DNA of 64,000 nt from Acetobacter senegalensis (GTDB taxonomy: Bacteria > Pseudomonadota > Alphaproteobacteria > Acetobacterales > Acetobacteraceae). Below are positions 27,792 to 36,339 of this stretch, one piece after another; the first letter of the stretch is position 1, and every line of letters begins with the position of its first letter. Under the pieces are notes generated by a model. That model saw only the letters and a list, made by a program, of their open reading frames with translations. It did no database searches and was not told where the DNA came from. The stretch spans positions 62,001 to 126,000 of the forward strand of contig NZ_LHZU01000146.1 of the NCBI RefSeq assembly GCF_001580995.1, written 5' to 3'. The translations under genes and the position numbers were made by a program.

Positions 27792-30008
27792 GTGCACGCA
27801 TTTTCTTTCTCTGAGCACCTGCCCCTGCGTTTGCGGACATGGATCATCAGAGCAACCGAGGGCTTGAAAGGCCTGCCAGAAACAGCGCCATTGGCGTGGC
27901 TTGTTGCGCCTTCTCCCAGTAATCTGGGGTTTGCCATCAGAACAACATGTGCGGCGCTACTGGCGCTGACCATTGCCCTGTGGATGGAAATGGACAGCCC
28001 CCAATGGGCCCCCATGACAGCCTGGATCGTGGCGCAGAACTCCCGCGGGCAAAGTCTTTCAAAAGCAAAGTGGCGTCTTACCGGCACATGCATTGGGGCT
28101 GTTGCGGGTGTGGCTTTTCTGGCCGCCTTTCCGCAAAGTCCGTGGCTGCTGTTTCCCTCTCTGGCACTTGGGGCCGGGCTGTGCTGCGCTTACGCCACGT
28201 TTTTACGCAACTTCCGCTCTTACGCTCTGGTTCTGATAGCCTTTACCTGCACCATTATTGTGCTGAGTGCTGCCAACCAGCCAGACAACGTGTTCATGAT
28301 CGCCCTTTCCCGCACCACCTACATCACGCTGGGTATTCTGTGCGAGAGCGCGCTTGCCATGCTGTTCGCCCCCCGGCTTGATCGTGTTGCAAAACAGGAA
28401 ATATGCTCGCGGCTTCAGGATGCATTAAGCGGCGCCTGCCGCAGCATGACCGACCTTCTGCTTGGCCAGCAGGACGGACTCTTCCGCTCACAGGCCCTGA
28501 TGGGAAGCATTCCCTCACTGGCTGACCAGATTGAGTTCAGCGATATTGAAATGGGCCCACACTCCCATGCCGGAGATCATGCGCGTGCCGCGTTGGGTGC
28601 CATTTCCACTTTCCTCTCACGCGGGCTCACCTTGCATATTCACATGCAGGCAGCAGCCCCGCTGCCTGAGTCTTTTCAAAGCATCCTTCGCAAACTGTCA
28701 CTACTGCTCAGTCAGGTTCCCAACGAGATCAAGAGCGACAACCCGGTTGCCGCCGCCATCGCCATCCGGCGGGAGTTCACCCGTTACCGCACAGATTGCC
28801 TGCAACGCTCCGTAGATGATCTGATCGCGTTTGAGCAGCTAAGGCTTCAGTCAGAGCAGCCAACGCAGGCCATGCGCGACCTGCTTGAAAGCCGCATTCT
28901 GGAAGCCGCACTAGCTAAACTGCTTCTGGAACTGGATATTGCGCTTGCTCATTTCATTGCAACGCAAGACCCCATTCCCAAAGATCATTTCCGGTTTGAT
29001 CGCCATCCCGAAAAAGATTTCACACTTGCCTTAAACAACGGTCTGCGCTCGGCAGCAGCCATCTGCATGGGCGGCTTGCTATGGGAAGTTACGGCCTGGC
29101 CGGAGGGCTCAACCGTCGCCATGTTTGTGGCCGTTACCAGCACCCGTTTTTCTTCTTTTGAAAATCCGGTTCAGGCGTCGGGTGGTTTTCTGAGGGGGGC
29201 TATATGGGCTGCTATTGTCTCCTTCTTTCTGGTCTTTCTGGTTTTGCCGGAACAGGCGAGCAATGAAACCTTACTCGCCTCCCTGTTTTTCCCCATGCTG
29301 GTTGGTGGTTTAGCGCTTCGTGCACCAAACGCCACGGGCACCGCCGCGGCCTATAACAACTTTCTGCCTTTTATGGTCGGCCCAGCAAACCACACACGCA
29401 TGGATGAGATGATGTGGTTCAACACAACACCCGCCGTTGTGTTTGGCATTGGGCTGGGTGTCTGGGCGTTCAGGCTGGTTCTTCCTTTTGATGCCGCGGC
29501 CGAACGGTGGCGTATTCGGCGCAAGCTGGTCAGAGACCTTCGTGCTCTTGCGGCATCTGACACCGCTTTTTCCACATCTGACTGGATAGCCCGCTCTGGG
29601 GGAAGACTGGCGCAGATTATCCGCCATGCAGGTTCAAAACCAGATGCCGTAACGGAAGCCTATCTGGCGGGCGCAATGGGCCTGATGTCCGTGGGGTTAC
29701 TGATCCTGCGGCTGCACCATGTTCTGGCTTACAGGGATCTGCCACCAGAACTGGCCCAAACATTGCGTACTGTTCTGCACGCCATTGCACATCTGCGTGG
29801 GTATTCGCTAACGCCTGCGCAAACAGCCTCAGATGCTTTAGCAAAACTTCTGGCGGCCACACTGAAAGAGAAAAATCTTTCCACTCACCTTGAACTCACC
29901 CGCGCTGTCAGCAGTCTGGAAGTCATGCGTAAGGAGCTGGCTCAAAATGCTGTTTTCCTGGATACCACAAGGCGCTTTCATGTGCCGTCCAGCAAGAAGG
30001 CACCTTAG
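27792..30008 (+). CDS. FUSC-family exporter, tandem paralog
   Basis: 738 residues, same two-block membrane layout as the gene before it. The first block is closely similar: WMEMDSPQWAPMTAWIVAQ here against WMELDDPQWAAMTVWIVAQ there, then S-R-G-x-SLSKA-(K/R)-WRL. The start is GTG 27792, with GGGAGG about 13 nt upstream. The C-terminus is basic. The pair looks like an old duplication, and each copy has its own long upstream region, so they may be regulated separately. Substrates unknown; aromatic acids are the family norm. Confidence 0.85.
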   Translation: MHAFSFSEHLPLRLRTWIIRATEGLKGLPETAPLAWLVAPSPSNLGFAIRTTCAALLALTIALWMEMDSPQWAPMTAWIVAQNSRGQSLSKAKWRLTGTCIGAVAGVAFLAAFPQSPWLLFPSLALGAGLCCAYATFLRNFRSYALVLIAFTCTIIVLSAANQPDNVFMIALSRTTYITLGILCESALAMLFAPRLDRVAKQEICSRLQDALSGACRSMTDLLLGQQDGLFRSQALMGSIPSLADQIEFSDIEMGPHSHAGDHARAALGAISTFLSRGLTLHIHMQAAAPLPESFQSILRKLSLLLSQVPNEIKSDNPVAAAIAIRREFTRYRTDCLQRSVDDLIAFEQLRLQSEQPTQAMRDLLESRILEAALAKLLLELDIALAHFIATQDPIPKDHFRFDRHPEKDFTLALNNGLRSAAAICMGGLLWEVTAWPEGSTVAMFVAVTSTRFSSFENPVQASGGFLRGAIWAAIVSFFLVFLVLPEQASNETLLASLFFPMLVGGLALRAPNATGTAAAYNNFLPFMVGPANHTRMDEMMWFNTTPAVVFGIGLGVWAFRLVLPFDAAAERWRIRRKLVRDLRALAASDTAFSTSDWIARSGGRLAQIIRHAGSKPDAVTEAYLAGAMGLMSVGLLILRLHHVLAYRDLPPELAQTLRTVLHAIAHLRGYSLTPAQTASDALAKLLAATLKEKNLSTHLELTRAVSSLEVMRKELAQNAVFLDTTRRFHVPSSKKAP

Positions 30009-30057
30009 GCATCAGGCATTATGAAGATCAACGCAAGAAAATGATCTATGAGAAGCC

Positions 30058-30405
30058 CTATTTGGGGGCAGCGACAGTCACGTGCAGGCGAACAATCTTC
30101 GTTTTTCCATTAAAGATAACGTCCACTCGCCCCGGTTTTTGGGCAATGATTTCTGCAACACGGGGAGACGTAATATTGATTAAGACAACTCCCGGCAAAG
30201 CGGACGCAGACTTCACGTTCTCAGGCAATTCAACGATCTGAGAGCCTCCAGGAACAAGCGTAAGCGTGCTATCCTCGACTGTCATATCGCCCACTTTTGA
30301 AACCGTTGGCTTTGAGATATCAGCGAGCGCTATAGACGGAAGCATTGCCCCCACAAAAACGATCATGCCGAGGAGCCGGATTGAAGGTGCAAATCGATAG
30401 ATCAA
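30058..30405 (-). CDS. secreted pilus-assembly N-terminal domain protein (CpaC/RcpA N-domain-like)
   Basis: 115 residues: signal peptide (about 1-28, ending ALA-DI), then one compact beta-rich domain with SQIVELPENVKSASALPG and PRVAEIIAQKPGRVDVIFNG, the pattern of the T2SS-T3SS pilus N-terminal domain (PF13629) found at the front of CpaC/RcpA secretins. Here it stands alone, with no secretin or Tad pilus gene in the window. An AT-rich upstream region (30420-30480) should hold its promoter. Role unknown: it may bind another secretin, or be a relic. Confidence 0.75.
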   Translation of the reverse strand: MIYRFAPSIRLLGMIVFVGAMLPSIALADISKPTVSKVGDMTVEDSTLTLVPGGSQIVELPENVKSASALPGVVLINITSPRVAEIIAQKPGRVDVIFNGKTKIVRLHVTVAAPK

Positions 30406-30794
30406 ATCACTTCATCCCTTTTACTAAAATAACGTAATAAATAGATAAATTTCGAAGAGAGACGATGTCAAACAGAAAAAAATACTGCCCTTCATATTAA
30501 AGTGTGAGACCGACAAACATCTTCAAACTAAGAACGTGTATTCCTTGCGGTAACGAATGCCACAAACAGGATAACAACACTCAGCACGAGCGTTGCAGAC
30601 ACAATCCGTTGCCGTGCTTGTGTTGTTAACCCCGTCTTTAAGTCTTTCAAGTGTAGCCGTTCGTCATGCCTGCAATAGCGGAGTGGTAACGATCAAAAAA
30701 CCGCTTCCACAAAAACCGAACTCACGTTCAACGTGTACAGCCAGAGACAACACTGTTCCAAGACCATCCTGCCGCACTGACGCAAAGCCGCAGA
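30406..30794. other. intergenic, AT-rich part plus a possible tiny gene
   Basis: 389 bp between two minus-strand genes. The part nearest the pilus-domain gene is markedly AT-rich. A 40-codon minus-strand ORF with a membrane helix lies at 30528-30650. Confidence 0.45.
30528..30650 (-). CDS. possible 40-residue single-helix membrane protein
   Basis: Read from TTG 30650 to TAG 30528. It has a charged N-terminal segment (MKDLKTGLTTQARQRIV), one hydrophobic helix (about 18-34, LVLSVVILFVAFV) and a basic end. Topology is that of a real small membrane protein, but the start is TTG without a clear ribosome site, so it could be chance. Confidence 0.3.
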   Translation of the reverse strand: MKDLKTGLTTQARQRIVSATLVLSVVILFVAFVTARNTRS

Positions 30795-31808
30795 TCAGTG
30801 TTCTTCAATATCGTGAAAACGGGTGTAATCCACGGCAATTCTTCCATCGGGCCGGGATGCCACAATATCCACAAACCGATGATTATGGCGCACCCGATCA
30901 AACCGGTAAGCGGTCCGGGCAAAAACAGTCTGCCCCAACGCTTCATCTGTCCCGGTGACTGTCACCATGATTTCGGCTTCTTCATGCTCAAGCTCGGCAA
31001 CTGTTTTGCCATGCAAGGGGCTATCCGGCCCAATGACATGCGCCATCACAAAGGCAAAACGTAAAACGGGCACATGGGACTGCACCAGCAGAAGCTGATC
31101 AAACCGGCGCACCAGATGGCCATTTTCACTCACAACAAGGCGCGAGAGCGCAACCTCGACATCAACAGATAAAATCACGCTGATCCGCAGGTTGGCAATC
31201 CGGATGCACAGGGCCGGAACGCCGTTCTCGTTACTGATAACCGCCGTGTTGCTGAACATGATCCGTGCGCGCGGCCGAGCAAAACGGGCAAACACAACCC
31301 CCGTTGCCAGCGCGTTGATCATCATACCCACCAGCACTTCAAACGAAACAACCGTATTGGCATACAGACCAATCGGGGCCATGCCCCCATACCCCACGGT
31401 GGACAACGTCTGCACGCTAAAGAAAAACAAAGAAAGCAGGGTATGCTGTCCGTCCCCTGTCACCTGATCTGGCGCAAACCAGTATAGAACGGCAAAAAAC
31501 AGATTGATCAGGAAATAGGAAATAACGGCCGTATAAGCAAAAGCAGGCCAGCTTGCGGTAAGCGCGTGATGGTAAAGGTCTGTCCAGACACTATCGCGCA
31601 GCCCCACCCGCACCACATCGCGGTGACTTTTTTCTTCAACCAAAGCATGAGCACGGAAGCGGCGTACTGCCTCGTTGGTTGTGAAATGAATTTTCTTCTC
31701 ACCATTCCGCGCACCTGCCCCGGTGGGGGGAAGTTCATCCAGTTTGGTGTAACGATCTCGCTGCTTTGCCTCACGTTTTTCTTTCAACCGCTGCCATAAG
31801 CTTTTCAT
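30795..31808 (-). CDS. inward-rectifier potassium channel (KirBac-like)
   Basis: 337 residues, the size and layout of bacterial Kir channels: cytoplasmic N-terminus with slide helix (DLYHHALTASWP, 77-88), outer helix (about 90-112), pore helix and selectivity filter TVGYG (137-141), inner helix (about 150-172, MMINALATG) and a large cytoplasmic immunoglobulin-like domain (about 180-330). It conducts K+ across the inner membrane, gated by lipids, pH or ligands. Divergent from guaD with 173 bp between the starts. Confidence 0.93.
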   Translation of the reverse strand: MKSLWQRLKEKREAKQRDRYTKLDELPPTGAGARNGEKKIHFTTNEAVRRFRAHALVEEKSHRDVVRVGLRDSVWTDLYHHALTASWPAFAYTAVISYFLINLFFAVLYWFAPDQVTGDGQHTLLSLFFFSVQTLSTVGYGGMAPIGLYANTVVSFEVLVGMMINALATGVVFARFARPRARIMFSNTAVISNENGVPALCIRIANLRISVILSVDVEVALSRLVVSENGHLVRRFDQLLLVQSHVPVLRFAFVMAHVIGPDSPLHGKTVAELEHEEAEIMVTVTGTDEALGQTVFARTAYRFDRVRHNHRFVDIVASRPDGRIAVDYTRFHDIEEH

Positions 31809-31981
31809 GTCCGCTCTTCCTGTGCCAGAGCCGCCATGTTCTCGCCATGGCTACGCGCTCGCACGGTGATACACCCGCAGCTTTTGCGGCGCTCCGGCCA
31901 TTTACGCATGGAACCGTTGCGAAAACCCGCGTAACAAGGGCGAGATCACACCTTGCCATTCTTGATATCTCAGGAGCCTGT

Positions 31982-33316
31982 ATGCCTGCCTCTTCCCGTC
32001 ATGCCGCGTTGCGCGGGTGCGTTGTCACGTTTCGCGCCAACCCTTTCCTGACAGCGCCGGAAGACGCGCTTCATGTGGAAGAAGACGGCCTGATCCTGAT
32101 CACGGATGGCAAGATCACGCATTCTGGGCCTTATACGCAGACACGCGCTTTCCTGCCGGAAGGCGTTTCCGTTACGCATTACCCCAACAAATTGATCAGT
32201 GCCGGGTTTATTGACAGCCACGTTCATTATCCCCAACTGCCCGTTATCGCATCCTGGGGGGAAGAACTGCTGGCCTGGCTGCAACAGTATGTTTTCCCGG
32301 CAGAGGCCAAGTTTTCAGACAAGGATGTGGCACAGGCTGTTGCCAAATCCTTCCTGACAGAACTGCTGCGCAACGGCACAACCACCGCCGCTGTGTATTG
32401 CACGGTGCATCCAGAATCTGTTGACGCATTCTTTGAAGAATCTGCGCGGATTGGCACGCGTATGATTGCAGGCAAAGTGCTGATGGACCGCAATGCGCCC
32501 GATACCCTGCGTGATACAGCCCGCACCGGGTATGAGCAGTCCCGTAGCCTGATTGAGCGCTGGCATGGCAAAGGGCGGCAGCTTTACGCCGTAACACCCC
32601 GTTTTGCCATTACCAGCACGCCTGAACAGCTTGAACTGGCCGGAGACCTCTACCGCAGTCAGGATGATCTGTTCATGCAGACCCATCTTTCCGAAAACAG
32701 GGAAGAGATCGCCACCGTTGCGCGCCTCTTCCCCAACAGCGCCTCCTATCTGGATGTTTATGACAAAGCCGGACTGGTTGGCCCGCGCGCCATCTTCGGC
32801 CACGGCATTCATCTGCATGAGCATGATTTCCAGCACTGCCATGATACAGGATGCGCACTGGCCCATTGCCCGACATCCAACTTCTTTCTGGGGAGTGGCC
32901 TGTTCCGACTGTTCGACGCAAAAGCCACCAACCGCCCTGTGCATGTCGGGTTGGGAACAGACGTAGGCGCAGGCACCAGCCTCTCCCTTCTGGCCACCAT
33001 GGGGGAAGCCTACAAGGTCTCTCTCATGGCCTCGCCTCAACGGCTCCACGCCATTCAGGCCTTCTGGCTGGCCACCAGAGGAGGAGCAGAAGCCCTGCAT
33101 CTTGAAGACCGGATTGGCACCATTGCCCCCGGTATGGAGGCTGACCTATGTGTGCTTGACCCACAGGCCACACCGCTGCTGGCTCTCCGCACGCGTGAAA
33201 GCAAGACTGTCGCGGATATGCTGTTTGTCTTGATGACACTGGGAGACGACCGCTGTGTGGATGCCACATGGGTGAATGGCCAGTGCGTGCATCAACGTCC
33301 TTCATCAGAGGCATAA
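31982..33316 (+). CDS. guaD: guanine deaminase
   Basis: 444 residues, a zinc amidohydrolase that converts guanine to xanthine and ammonia in purine salvage and catabolism. The start at 31982 has AGGAG just upstream; the open frame to 31766 crosses the promoter region. Motifs: FIDSHVHYPQ (zinc ligands His80, His82), CTVHPESVD, QTHLSEN (His ligand), FGHGIHL (His) and GLGTDVGAG (catalytic Asp), plus CPTSNFFLGSGLF, typical of GuaD rather than other cytosine/guanine deaminases. No purine catabolic neighbours in the window. Confidence 0.94.
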   Translation: MPASSRHAALRGCVVTFRANPFLTAPEDALHVEEDGLILITDGKITHSGPYTQTRAFLPEGVSVTHYPNKLISAGFIDSHVHYPQLPVIASWGEELLAWLQQYVFPAEAKFSDKDVAQAVAKSFLTELLRNGTTTAAVYCTVHPESVDAFFEESARIGTRMIAGKVLMDRNAPDTLRDTARTGYEQSRSLIERWHGKGRQLYAVTPRFAITSTPEQLELAGDLYRSQDDLFMQTHLSENREEIATVARLFPNSASYLDVYDKAGLVGPRAIFGHGIHLHEHDFQHCHDTGCALAHCPTSNFFLGSGLFRLFDAKATNRPVHVGLGTDVGAGTSLSLLATMGEAYKVSLMASPQRLHAIQAFWLATRGGAEALHLEDRIGTIAPGMEADLCVLDPQATPLLALRTRESKTVADMLFVLMTLGDDRCVDATWVNGQCVHQRPSSEA

Positions 33317-33762
33317 AGGGTTACACCTGGCCTCAGGCCAAGGCTTTCAGCGCCCCGCAGAAAGAAAGGTATGAAACAGTGAATGATTTCAAGCCTGTTT
33401 CAAAAAAGAGCTTTCCTGCATGGAAAGTGCTGATAGCCGTCCTGTCCCTGTCGTTCCCGGCCAGGGGCTGCCGGAAGCTTCACGGTACTCCGGCACGCTC
33501 CTGCCTGTGAGCATGGCTTCTTAACACATCAACAGAGTGCTGCTTTGAAAGCGCAGGCCATTTCCTGCCTGAACACATCTATCAAAAGGCACATCTGGGC
33601 CATCTGATGCGCCTTTTGAAATACCTCTCCAACATTTTGCTGGCGCACACAGCATGAGTTGTTGAGTCGAATAGTCTTTCCAGCAATTCCGCACAGGCAC
33701 ATGTCCCACGGGATGGCGCGTTTTCCCGCGCCCCTCCGAAGCTGAAGTCAGAGCGTCTTTTC
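33317..33762. other. intergenic, 446 bp
   Basis: Between convergent guaD and the five-gene MCE operon. A small plus-strand frame (GTG 33379 to TGA 33510, 43 codons) has a hydrophobic stretch but a poor lipobox and no firm ribosome site; I do not call it. No clear terminator for either side was found. Confidence 0.4.
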
Positions 33763-34689
33763 CTACTTGGTGTCAGTCTCAAACGGATGCAAGGAAATAC
33801 CACCAGCCAGACGCGCCCATTGTTCCGCATCAGTTTCTGCCGTGCGGGTGCCGCCTTTGGCCAGAGCACCATGCGCCACCGTGGTGGCATCCACTTTTCC
33901 AGCCGCGTTTGCCTGAATGGCCGCACTCTGTGCCGCACGAGCCCAGAGCGTCGCCGCTTTCTGATGATCTCCGGCGCGATCTGTTGCCGTTGCGGCCAGT
34001 GCCAACGCGCGCGACATATCCCGATAAGAGGCATCGTCCCGCCGCAAGTCAGCAGCATTCTGCGCAAGTTGTGCTGCCTGTGTGGGGTCAGACGCCAGAA
34101 GAACCCGCGCCGCAATCTCGGCCTTGTCCGCCTGCATGGAGCGCGAAAGCGGTGGCTTCATGCCTTGCAGATACACGTTCGCCTTCTGAAGGGCTGCACT
34201 ATCTCCCCCTTCCGAAGCCGAGAGGCCAGCCACAAAGGCCGCCCGACTGGCGAGCGCTGTCTCTGACGCGCCCATAGCCTGCTCCGCCAGCGCAACAGAT
34301 TGCGGATACTGCTTCAGCCGATAATCAGCCGCAGCCTCCACCAGATCAAACGCGGCGTGCATCCCCTCACCGCGAACACGTGCAGCCTGCCGCGCGGCCT
34401 GTACCGTGCGCACCGCATCCGCTGGCAGGTCAGCCGCAAGCTGGGCAACTGCCAGATTGTAGCCTGCCTCGGCCGCTGCTTTTCCATCATCGCGCATCAG
34501 GGCCAGATCAGCCGCTTTCCGATACTGGGTAATGGCAACGCTATAGCGGCCCAGATCAAAGGAATCCTGCCCCGCTGTCATGGCCTGATCCCACTGGGCA
34601 TCGTCTCGAGCAGAGGGCGCTTCCTTGGTGCCGCCGCAACCCGAAAGAAGCAGCGGGCCAAGCAGCATCACGGCATGCAGGCGCTTCAT
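33763..34689 (-). CDS. TPR-like lipoprotein of the MCE operon
   Basis: 308 residues from ATG 34689, which overlaps the mlaD-like stop by ATGA. The signal ends in LLLSGC (Cys18), a good lipobox, so the protein is anchored in the envelope. The mature part is almost wholly alpha-helical and Ala-rich, with TPR-like pairs (for example GQDSFDLGRYSVAITQYRKA, then EAGYNLAVAQL, YRLKQYPQSVALAEQA). In Mla-type systems an outer-membrane or periplasmic partner completes the route; this lipoprotein could be that part (inference). Last gene of the operon. Confidence 0.75.
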   Translation of the reverse strand: MKRLHAVMLLGPLLLSGCGGTKEAPSARDDAQWDQAMTAGQDSFDLGRYSVAITQYRKAADLALMRDDGKAAAEAGYNLAVAQLAADLPADAVRTVQAARQAARVRGEGMHAAFDLVEAAADYRLKQYPQSVALAEQAMGASETALASRAAFVAGLSASEGGDSAALQKANVYLQGMKPPLSRSMQADKAEIAARVLLASDPTQAAQLAQNAADLRRDDASYRDMSRALALAATATDRAGDHQKAATLWARAAQSAAIQANAAGKVDATTVAHGALAKGGTRTAETDAEQWARLAGGISLHPFETDTK

Positions 34690-35636
34690 GGCCGCACCTG
34701 CCGCGGTGCGAGGCGCGTCTTTTTCTGAACCTTCGAGCCACCCAGCAGCCACATGCCGCGTAACTGGTCAGTCAGCTTTTCAAGCCCATACAGAGTGGTT
34801 TGCGCCTGCGCCAGCAGAACGGGCAGATCTGCCGTGCTGGCCTCCACATTGCCCGCAATGGCCGGCAGATGCGGCGTGGCGCCTTTCAGATCCTGCGATG
34901 CCGAGCGCAGATTGCCCATAGTGGCATCCGTCTTGTTCATCACACCCGAAATCTGTTTTTCAATGGGTTTCAGCCGGTCAATAACCGTGTTGAGCGAAAC
35001 CGCAGCCGCCTGCGCCTGACGGATCAGTTCATCATTGGTCATCAACTGCCCGACGGTGCCTTTGCCCGCATGCATGTCTGTAATGGTGGCATCAAGCTGC
35101 GCCATCATGTGGCGGGCGCTGGCAATGGCAGGCATGATCTGGGCCTGAATATCGTTCAGGGTGGCGGTAATCATATCTGCCGGGTTGGGGGCTGGAGTGG
35201 CGCTGATCACAGCGTAACTCCAGTCCATGGGGTCCCCATGCCCTTTGTTCAGTTCCAGATAGGCGGCCCCTGTCACAATAAACTGCTTGCGGATCACCGC
35301 CGTGCTATCGCGCCGAATGAACGGTTTGGCCTGAGGGTCCAGATCAACAATGGCATACATGTCGCCCGAAGGGTTCAGCTTGACGGAACGGATCGTGCCC
35401 GCATGTGCGCCCAGAAGCTGCACATCGCCCCCCACTGTCAGGCCCCCCACCCCGCCTGCTGGCAATGTCACCCGCAAGGTGGCGGGCGGCGTCAGCCAGT
35501 CTCGCAACACGCCTGCCTCCACCACGGCACCGGCAAACAGCACCACGCTGAGAAGCACAAGGAAGCCCACCCACTCATCCGCATAGCGGAGAGAGATCAG
35601 CGGTTTTACTTTCTGTCGTAAGCGGATCTGGAACAT
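34686..35636 (-). CDS. MCE-domain substrate-binding protein (MlaD-like)
   Basis: 316 residues: cytoplasmic N-terminus, one helix (about 23-45), an MCE domain (about 53-135; LPAGGVGGLTVGGDVQLLGAHAG then GAAYLELNKG), and a long helical tail (about 155-300) that should form coiled-coil. MCE proteins form hexameric rings that bind lipid in the periplasm. It starts by TAATG overlap with the ABC-like gene and ends by ATGA overlap with the lipoprotein gene, so all are translated together. Confidence 0.88.
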   Translation of the reverse strand: MFQIRLRQKVKPLISLRYADEWVGFLVLLSVVLFAGAVVEAGVLRDWLTPPATLRVTLPAGGVGGLTVGGDVQLLGAHAGTIRSVKLNPSGDMYAIVDLDPQAKPFIRRDSTAVIRKQFIVTGAAYLELNKGHGDPMDWSYAVISATPAPNPADMITATLNDIQAQIMPAIASARHMMAQLDATITDMHAGKGTVGQLMTNDELIRQAQAAAVSLNTVIDRLKPIEKQISGVMNKTDATMGNLRSASQDLKGATPHLPAIAGNVEASTADLPVLLAQAQTTLYGLEKLTDQLRGMWLLGGSKVQKKTRLAPRQVRP

Positions 35637-36337
35637 TACCCCGTCCGTACTGCTACAAGCCCGTCATCGGCAAGACGCCACATACTGGTTACACCCTGCC
35701 GGTAGCCCTGCCATATGGCATTATTGCGTACCAGCCAGATCACACCTGCCCCCTTATCCCGCGCATCTGTCAACGCGCTGAGAAACGCATTTTCCAGTTC
35801 CACGGGACTTGCTTCCAGCGGGTCTTCCAGAAGCAGTAAACGGGGGCGTCCCATAAAAGCCCTAACACATTCCGCCCGCACCAGATCCGCCGGAGACAGC
35901 AGGGCTGGCCGGAGCACCGGCAGGCCCGGCAGGCCAAACTGTTCGCTCAGGCGGGTTGCCTCGGCCACTACATCATCCATCGGGCGGTTGGTATGATGCA
36001 ACTGCTGCAACGTGATGGCCAGATGCGTGCCCAGAAACGTGGGCCAGCTTGGCCTGCGCGTAATGCGGCCAATACGCCCACGCAGGGCATTGACCTCCCT
36101 GTCATGCAGTTCTGCCCAATCCAGCCCCATGAATTTCACGCTGCCATCATCAAGCGGCACAAGCCCGGAACACATATCTGCAAACTGGATTGCATTTTCC
36201 GGGTCTCGTGCTTCAACCACCACGCATTCCCCCGGCATCAGCCGCATGCTGAACGGCACGGGCGGAAGGCCGCTTTCATCAAAGGAAGGAACTGCCTTGT
36301 TCAGTTCCAGCAGGGGGCCAACGGTGCGTGTCTCCAT
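35636..36337 (-). CDS. degenerate ABC ATPase-like protein (MlaF-like pseudo-ATPase)
   Basis: 233 residues in the MlaF position and of MlaF-like fold, but its catalytic motifs are gone. Aligned by eye with E. coli MlaF, the P-loop MGPSGIGKTT corresponds to residues 42-51 here (EARDPENAIQ), so the Walker A Lys is Ala49. The Q-loop Gln is Arg94, the LSGGM signature is LSPAD (147-151), Walker B DEP is EDP (171-173) and the switch His is Arg204. The surrounding beta strands and helices are kept, and the frame is intact and coupled to its neighbours, so this is not ordinary decay. It may be a structural or regulatory subunit, or dimerise with an ATPase encoded elsewhere. Confidence 0.8.
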   Translation of the reverse strand: METRTVGPLLELNKAVPSFDESGLPPVPFSMRLMPGECVVVEARDPENAIQFADMCSGLVPLDDGSVKFMGLDWAELHDREVNALRGRIGRITRRPSWPTFLGTHLAITLQQLHHTNRPMDDVVAEATRLSEQFGLPGLPVLRPALLSPADLVRAECVRAFMGRPRLLLLEDPLEASPVELENAFLSALTDARDKGAGVIWLVRNNAIWQGYRQGVTSMWRLADDGLVAVRTG

Positions 36338-36339
36338 CT

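Noticed and set aside
29310-29627. minus-strand ORF inside the second FUSC gene
   Set aside because: Antisense shadow of a clear membrane protein gene.
33379-33510. 43-codon lipoprotein-like ORF after guaD
   Set aside because: Hydrophobic stretch present but the lipobox is poor (ARGC) and the tail does not look like a folded protein.
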